From the NCBI GenBank assembly GCA_028823435.1, contig JAPKBK010000009.1, positions 1 to 18,252 on the forward strand: a stretch of 18,252 nucleotides of DNA, read 5' to 3'. Position numbers and translations under genes: made by a program. Shown one piece after another: positions 14,917-18,252 of this stretch. Within the stretch, counting starts at the first letter, position 1. Each line of letters begins with the position of its first letter. Source of the DNA: Flavobacteriales bacterium. Lineage in GTDB: Bacteria > Bacteroidota > Bacteroidia > Flavobacteriales_D > Sanyastnellaceae. The notes under the pieces were generated by a model. The model was not told the DNA's origin. It saw only the letters and a list, made by a program, of their open reading frames with translations, and made no database searches.

Positions 14917-17900
14917 TCAATTCACCTGAATTAGTCCGCGTCTCATTATTTTTTTTATTTTGGGCGTTTTTTCTGACGTGTCTATGTTGCTTGCTTCTAA
15001 TACTGCGATATAGGTTCCTGGGAACAACTTACCACCTGACAGGTTCTCCCCTTCAAAGATCCATATTTTTTTAGATTCCACCTCTTCCCCCTCTTCTGTT
15101 AATGTGGTTGCCCATTCTCCATTTGAGGTGAAGATGTTTATGGCGACAGACCACATCCCAACGTTTTCTGGTGGTTCCCACTCGAGGATTGCCCACTTGA
15201 AATTTGATGTAGCATTGTATTCAATCGTTTTCGGAGTGATTATCAATGGATGTTGCCGACTATTTACCACTGTATTTTCATGTTGACTCACGGAAGAGAA
15301 ATTATCCATCCCTGGAGAGCTTCCGCCTTTATTATTTGGTGCATTAACCCAAATATCTTCAGATACATTATAGCGTTCCTGTGAAACGCCATCGGTTGAA
15401 CTGTTTATTTCTACTTCATCGGTGAACCCGGTGAGTGTTGACATTAGGCCCATAATTCTTCCATTTGTAAGCGAGGGTAAATCAGCCTGAATAATTCGTG
15501 AATACACACTTGTATTGTCCACCCAGGAAGGACATTCTGCAAATGCAAGAATCTCTTGGGGAAGGGTCCACCATCCTATTTCCGTCAATTCTGACCAATC
15601 GTTTGGCAATGGCTGTTCATGCGTTGTGACAATGACTCCAGAGGTGGATTTGACATGGTCAGAGCTATTGAGAATCTCTACGAATTTAGATTTTCCTGGC
15701 AACGGGTCAGAAAGGACTTCATTCAGTATAAAATCTCTTTGCGTGTTTTCTGACGGAATTTCTATCGTCCATGCGTTTGTCCTTGTTGGATGATCATCAG
15801 ATATTTCCTTCCATGTATAACATGCTATTTCCACGATATTTTCAATACTCCCCAAATCATAAATAGATTGCTCCGAAACTGCGATGTTTGATGAGCTACT
15901 TGCGAATTTCCATTCAATAGGGGGGTCCCAGTTTTCTGAAAACAACACACAGGAGTCCATTGAATAGGGTGAATGCCAGCAAAGATGTCCTTCAAGACTC
16001 CCCCAAATCAAATTCGTGTCTCTCAAACTTTCCATTTTGATCATCTCAAAATCCAGCGGTCTTGCTATTCCTCGGGAACACCCCAAAACACCTGTTCCAC
16101 TGATCCAATTGTTCGGGGTGTTTGCTGGGAGGAAATAATTGACGCGTTCTAGCGAATGACCGCCCTCCGCTTTTTCTCGATCATCATGCCAACATCGACT
16201 GTATTCTACCAAATCAATCATTGAGGTTTCTTCACTCAGTTGATTTCTTCGAATACTGAGTTTTATTTGTCCAGAATTTTCAGACAATGAACGCCATGAG
16301 TCCATACAATTGGGTTCAAGGACAAGCACACTGTCAACATTGAGATATTGGCCCACTTTTAAAATGGCCTCTCCAAGTTGCAATCCCTCTAAATCAAGCG
16401 TACGGTTACTGATATTTACGATTTCTACCCACTCATCCCAAGGGCTTTCAGGAGAGGGGTTTGTTAGAAATTCCGATATGACCAGGTCTCCCCATTCGGG
16501 GGGTAGTGCGGGGATCCAATCCATTGTTGCTCCTTGTGTATTGATGCCATTTGTACAAAGTTGTGCCTCTTCGATAATGATGTCTATCGGTTTTCCTTCC
16601 GAAATTGGTGATTCTAGATTCACAACCCAATATGGACTCTCCCAATAGGCTTCCTCTTCGTTTTCTTCATTTATAAACTGGCATTTCAATTCAGAAAGTG
16701 GATCGATGTCTGGTTGAAGTAAAAACGCTACTTTTTGCGGGTTGACAAGATGTGCAGAGATAGAAATGGGGGGTGTAATTTGTGGTGCATTTGCTTCTAG
16801 TTCTCCTCTTTCCCATGGTGTTGCACCTAACGGTAGAAATGTCGGTTCCCAGTTGGACGCCAAACCACACCCTTCTGGATGTATTTTACTTACAGATAGA
16901 GCGGCAAGAGATTTTCCATTCCACCACGACCGATCATAGGTCAATCCATCTATTAAAGTGCCATCGGGTCGCAACAAAGAAAGAGTCATTCCATTGTCAC
17001 TTAAGCCTGACCAGCCTTCCACCTCTGAGACATACCCTAAATCAGGAAGGCTTTCTGTAGTGGCAAAAGGGGCAGCGCATATAAGAAATCGTGCATGTGG
17101 TGGCAGGTAACCATTCCAGTTGTTCTTGGGCAAGATGGCGCGGATTATTCCAGATTCTATCGTTGCGCTTTCAGAAACCAACCCCCACCCGTTCACGTTA
17201 ATTATTCTGTCAGTTTGATTCAATACTTCCATCCATTCAACTTCAGGGAGCCCCACCGATGGCGTTGCATCCACAAACAACTCAGTGAGTGTAATTTCCC
17301 TGAAATTAACAGCGTTAGAATCGGCCCATACTACTTGTAATACGGTGTCTATTTCATTTGTGGAAACGCGACAATCAACGGAGCTGCCGTCAATCAAAGG
17401 GTTCATTCCTGTAAATACTGAATGGTGAGGTTTGCCTGGCACGTGTGTTTCCTGCGTCGCCGTCTCAACAGTTAACCCTACAGGAGATGGACGATTCCAC
17501 ATGATTTCTATGCTGGTGCTATCTATAGATTTGTGTGTTAAGATGCGATGATTTTCTAAAGGAAGCCATTGGGGTTCAAGTCTCTGAAGGGACCAAGAAA
17601 AGGCATCTGTATTTGAAGACGTACATGTCGCTTCAAACCCAATACATCTCGGCGCCCAAATTTCATTTGAATTTGACAGCGCTATATGCGATATTGGAAG
17701 TGACCATCCCGAATCATGAGTGCCCGCTCTGATGGAGGAATAAGAAGAATCTTTTGAGTATCTGACAGAGAAATCTAAGTCGAAGGGTTCAGCATAATTT
17801 AAGAGTGCTGGTGGAATCTCCTGAAACACGTCAAATGGGGAGTTGGAAATTTCTAATGGATCTTCGCTCCCATTTGTGCCAGTAGAAAAGGATAGACTGC

Positions 17901-18201
17901 CAACTGGTAAAAATTCAGATTCTAAAAATGATACCGGTGGGGATTCTGTCAGGAAGATTCGAGAATGATTGTTGTTTGAACCGTTTAAGTCTTGTCTCCA
18001 CCTCATGTCCAATGTAAGCTCCGCAAAGGGTTCTGTTGCACAACCCCACACCCGATATGTTCCCGCGTTCAGTGCATTGAGGTTCCAAGTCTCAAAAGAT
18101 TCAATCTCATTGGTGGTGGACCATTCACTCGAGACAGTCCATACCAATGAGTCCACTTCTAGCGGCCAGAAAACAAGAGGCAATATTGTGAGGATATTCA
18201 T
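14917..18201 (-). CDS. Secreted protein with three lamin-tail domains
   Basis: A 1094-residue exported protein of a Bacteroidota family with an N-terminal beta-jellyroll-like region, repeated lamin-tail domains and a FlgD-like C-terminus. Residues 15-200 fit the first region (DSLVWTVSS ... TLDMRWRQDLNGSNNNHSR). Lamin-tail domains start near 304 (ITLTELFVD), 571 (GDLVISEFLTNPSP) and 823 (DFILNEVLSDPLPG). Each has a W/F-VEI-LN core and ends in a Gly/Asn-rich SL-R or SPG segment. Beta-rich linkers separate them. The last 110 residues have IWIFEGENLSGGKLFPGTYIAVLEA, like FlgD-type Ig domains, and no typical type IX sorting domain. The hydrophobic start (NILTILPLVFW) has no Lys or Arg before it, which is odd for a signal peptide. 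An in-frame stop eight codons upstream, with no other start in between, fixes this ATG. It heads the operon to DUF4271. Function is unknown; surface adhesion or nuclease anchoring would be guesses. Confidence 0.82.
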   Translation of the reverse strand: MNILTILPLVFWPLEVDSLVWTVSSEWSTTNEIESFETWNLNALNAGTYRVWGCATEPFAELTLDMRWRQDLNGSNNNHSRIFLTESPPVSFLESEFLPVGSLSFSTGTNGSEDPLEISNSPFDVFQEIPPALLNYAEPFDLDFSVRYSKDSSYSSIRAGTHDSGWSLPISHIALSNSNEIWAPRCIGFEATCTSSNTDAFSWSLQRLEPQWLPLENHRILTHKSIDSTSIEIMWNRPSPVGLTVETATQETHVPGKPHHSVFTGMNPLIDGSSVDCRVSTNEIDTVLQVVWADSNAVNFREITLTELFVDATPSVGLPEVEWMEVLNQTDRIINVNGWGLVSESATIESGIIRAILPKNNWNGYLPPHARFLICAAPFATTESLPDLGYVSEVEGWSGLSDNGMTLSLLRPDGTLIDGLTYDRSWWNGKSLAALSVSKIHPEGCGLASNWEPTFLPLGATPWERGELEANAPQITPPISISAHLVNPQKVAFLLQPDIDPLSELKCQFINEENEEEAYWESPYWVVNLESPISEGKPIDIIIEEAQLCTNGINTQGATMDWIPALPPEWGDLVISEFLTNPSPESPWDEWVEIVNISNRTLDLEGLQLGEAILKVGQYLNVDSVLVLEPNCMDSWRSLSENSGQIKLSIRRNQLSEETSMIDLVEYSRCWHDDREKAEGGHSLERVNYFLPANTPNNWISGTGVLGCSRGIARPLDFEMIKMESLRDTNLIWGSLEGHLCWHSPYSMDSCVLFSENWDPPIEWKFASSSSNIAVSEQSIYDLGSIENIVEIACYTWKEISDDHPTRTNAWTIEIPSENTQRDFILNEVLSDPLPGKSKFVEILNSSDHVKSTSGVIVTTHEQPLPNDWSELTEIGWWTLPQEILAFAECPSWVDNTSVYSRIIQADLPSLTNGRIMGLMSTLTGFTDEVEINSSTDGVSQERYNVSEDIWVNAPNNKGGSSPGMDNFSSVSQHENTVVNSRQHPLIITPKTIEYNATSNFKWAILEWEPPENVGMWSVAINIFTSNGEWATTLTEEGEEVESKKIWIFEGENLSGGKLFPGTYIAVLEASNIDTSEKTPKIKKIMRRGLIQVN
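15307..17292 (-). repeat. Three diverged lamin-tail domain copies
   Basis: The domains are coded at about 17292-16813, 16491-16066 and 15735-15307 (residues 304-463, 571-712 and 823-965). They share the opening (I/L).(L/I).E.(L/F/V).(D/T/S)(A/N/D)P, the V.W(M/V)E(V/I).N turn and a closing Asn/Gly-rich segment. Starts are about 267 and 252 residues apart. The copies are too diverged to show at DNA level. Confidence 0.7.
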
Positions 18202-18208
18202 ATCGCCA

Positions 18209-18239
18209 CAAAATTCGTTTGGCTTTTAATAACCACAAA
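18209..18239 (-). promoter_or_regulatory. Promoter-like element before the lamin-tail gene
   Basis: On the minus strand TTTG (18239-18236) is followed after 19 nt by GAATTTTG (18216-18209), one mismatch from TAnnTTTG. Only 7 nt separate it from the ATG at 18201. The remaining bases to the window edge show nothing else. Confidence 0.35.
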
Positions 18240-18252
18240 ACCGTTGACAAAT

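Noticed and set aside
16310..16648. 112-codon open frame on the plus strand
   Set aside because: It is fully antisense to the lamin-tail gene, and the translation shows no domain pattern.
1..18252. tRNA, rRNA, riboswitch, CRISPR array, insertion sequence, phage or defence system
   Set aside because: Nearly all bases are in recognised genes, the gaps are short, and none shows cloverleaf, direct-repeat array, terminal inverted repeats or transposase sequence.

Overview
The window is a gene-dense piece of a Bacteroidota chromosome, probably from the Flavobacteriales. The evidence is lineage-typical families (DUF2480, DUF4271, the Bacteroidota form of HemD, the Wzy_C ligase with a large periplasmic loop), large secreted proteins with SprB-like repeats, a PKD domain and lamin-tail domains, a type IX secretion-like C-terminus, TAnnTTTG promoter elements and weak Shine-Dalgarno signals. 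A narrower assignment (a marine, Cryomorphaceae-like lineage) would be a guess. There is no sign of a phage, insertion sequence, CRISPR array, tRNA or rRNA, and no gene-free stretch longer than about 160 bases.

Twelve genes can be supported; eleven are on the minus strand. Block A, read from 7958 down to 1, holds a 1095-residue secreted protein with an alternating SprB-like repeat, then purQ (purine synthesis), dxs (entry to the MEP isoprenoid pathway), a DUF2480 protein overlapping dxs by ATGA, and the first 470 codons of polA, which runs off the left edge. Block B, read from 18201 down to 8278, holds a 1094-residue lamin-tail-domain protein, DUF4271, hemD (haem synthesis), rnpA (RNase P protein), an S41 C-terminal processing protease, an O-antigen ligase-like membrane protein and purD. 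Spacing in Block B is mostly 0-15 nt, which suggests one long operon with purD possibly having its own promoter. The only plus-strand gene is a 62-codon single-pass membrane protein at 8068-8256. It lies between the blocks, divergent from the SprB-repeat gene and convergent with purD.

Most of the window is housekeeping metabolism interleaved with cell-envelope genes. I do not see a self-contained new defence or mobile system. The strongest unusual signal is that the partial DNA polymerase I has lost the acidic residues of two proofreading-exonuclease motifs while keeping an intact 5'-nuclease. Next are the A-B-A'-B' module duplication in the SprB-repeat protein, the small plus-strand membrane protein, two promoter-like elements so close to their start codons that the mRNAs would be almost leaderless, and the rnpA start codon in the loop of a small GC-rich hairpin.
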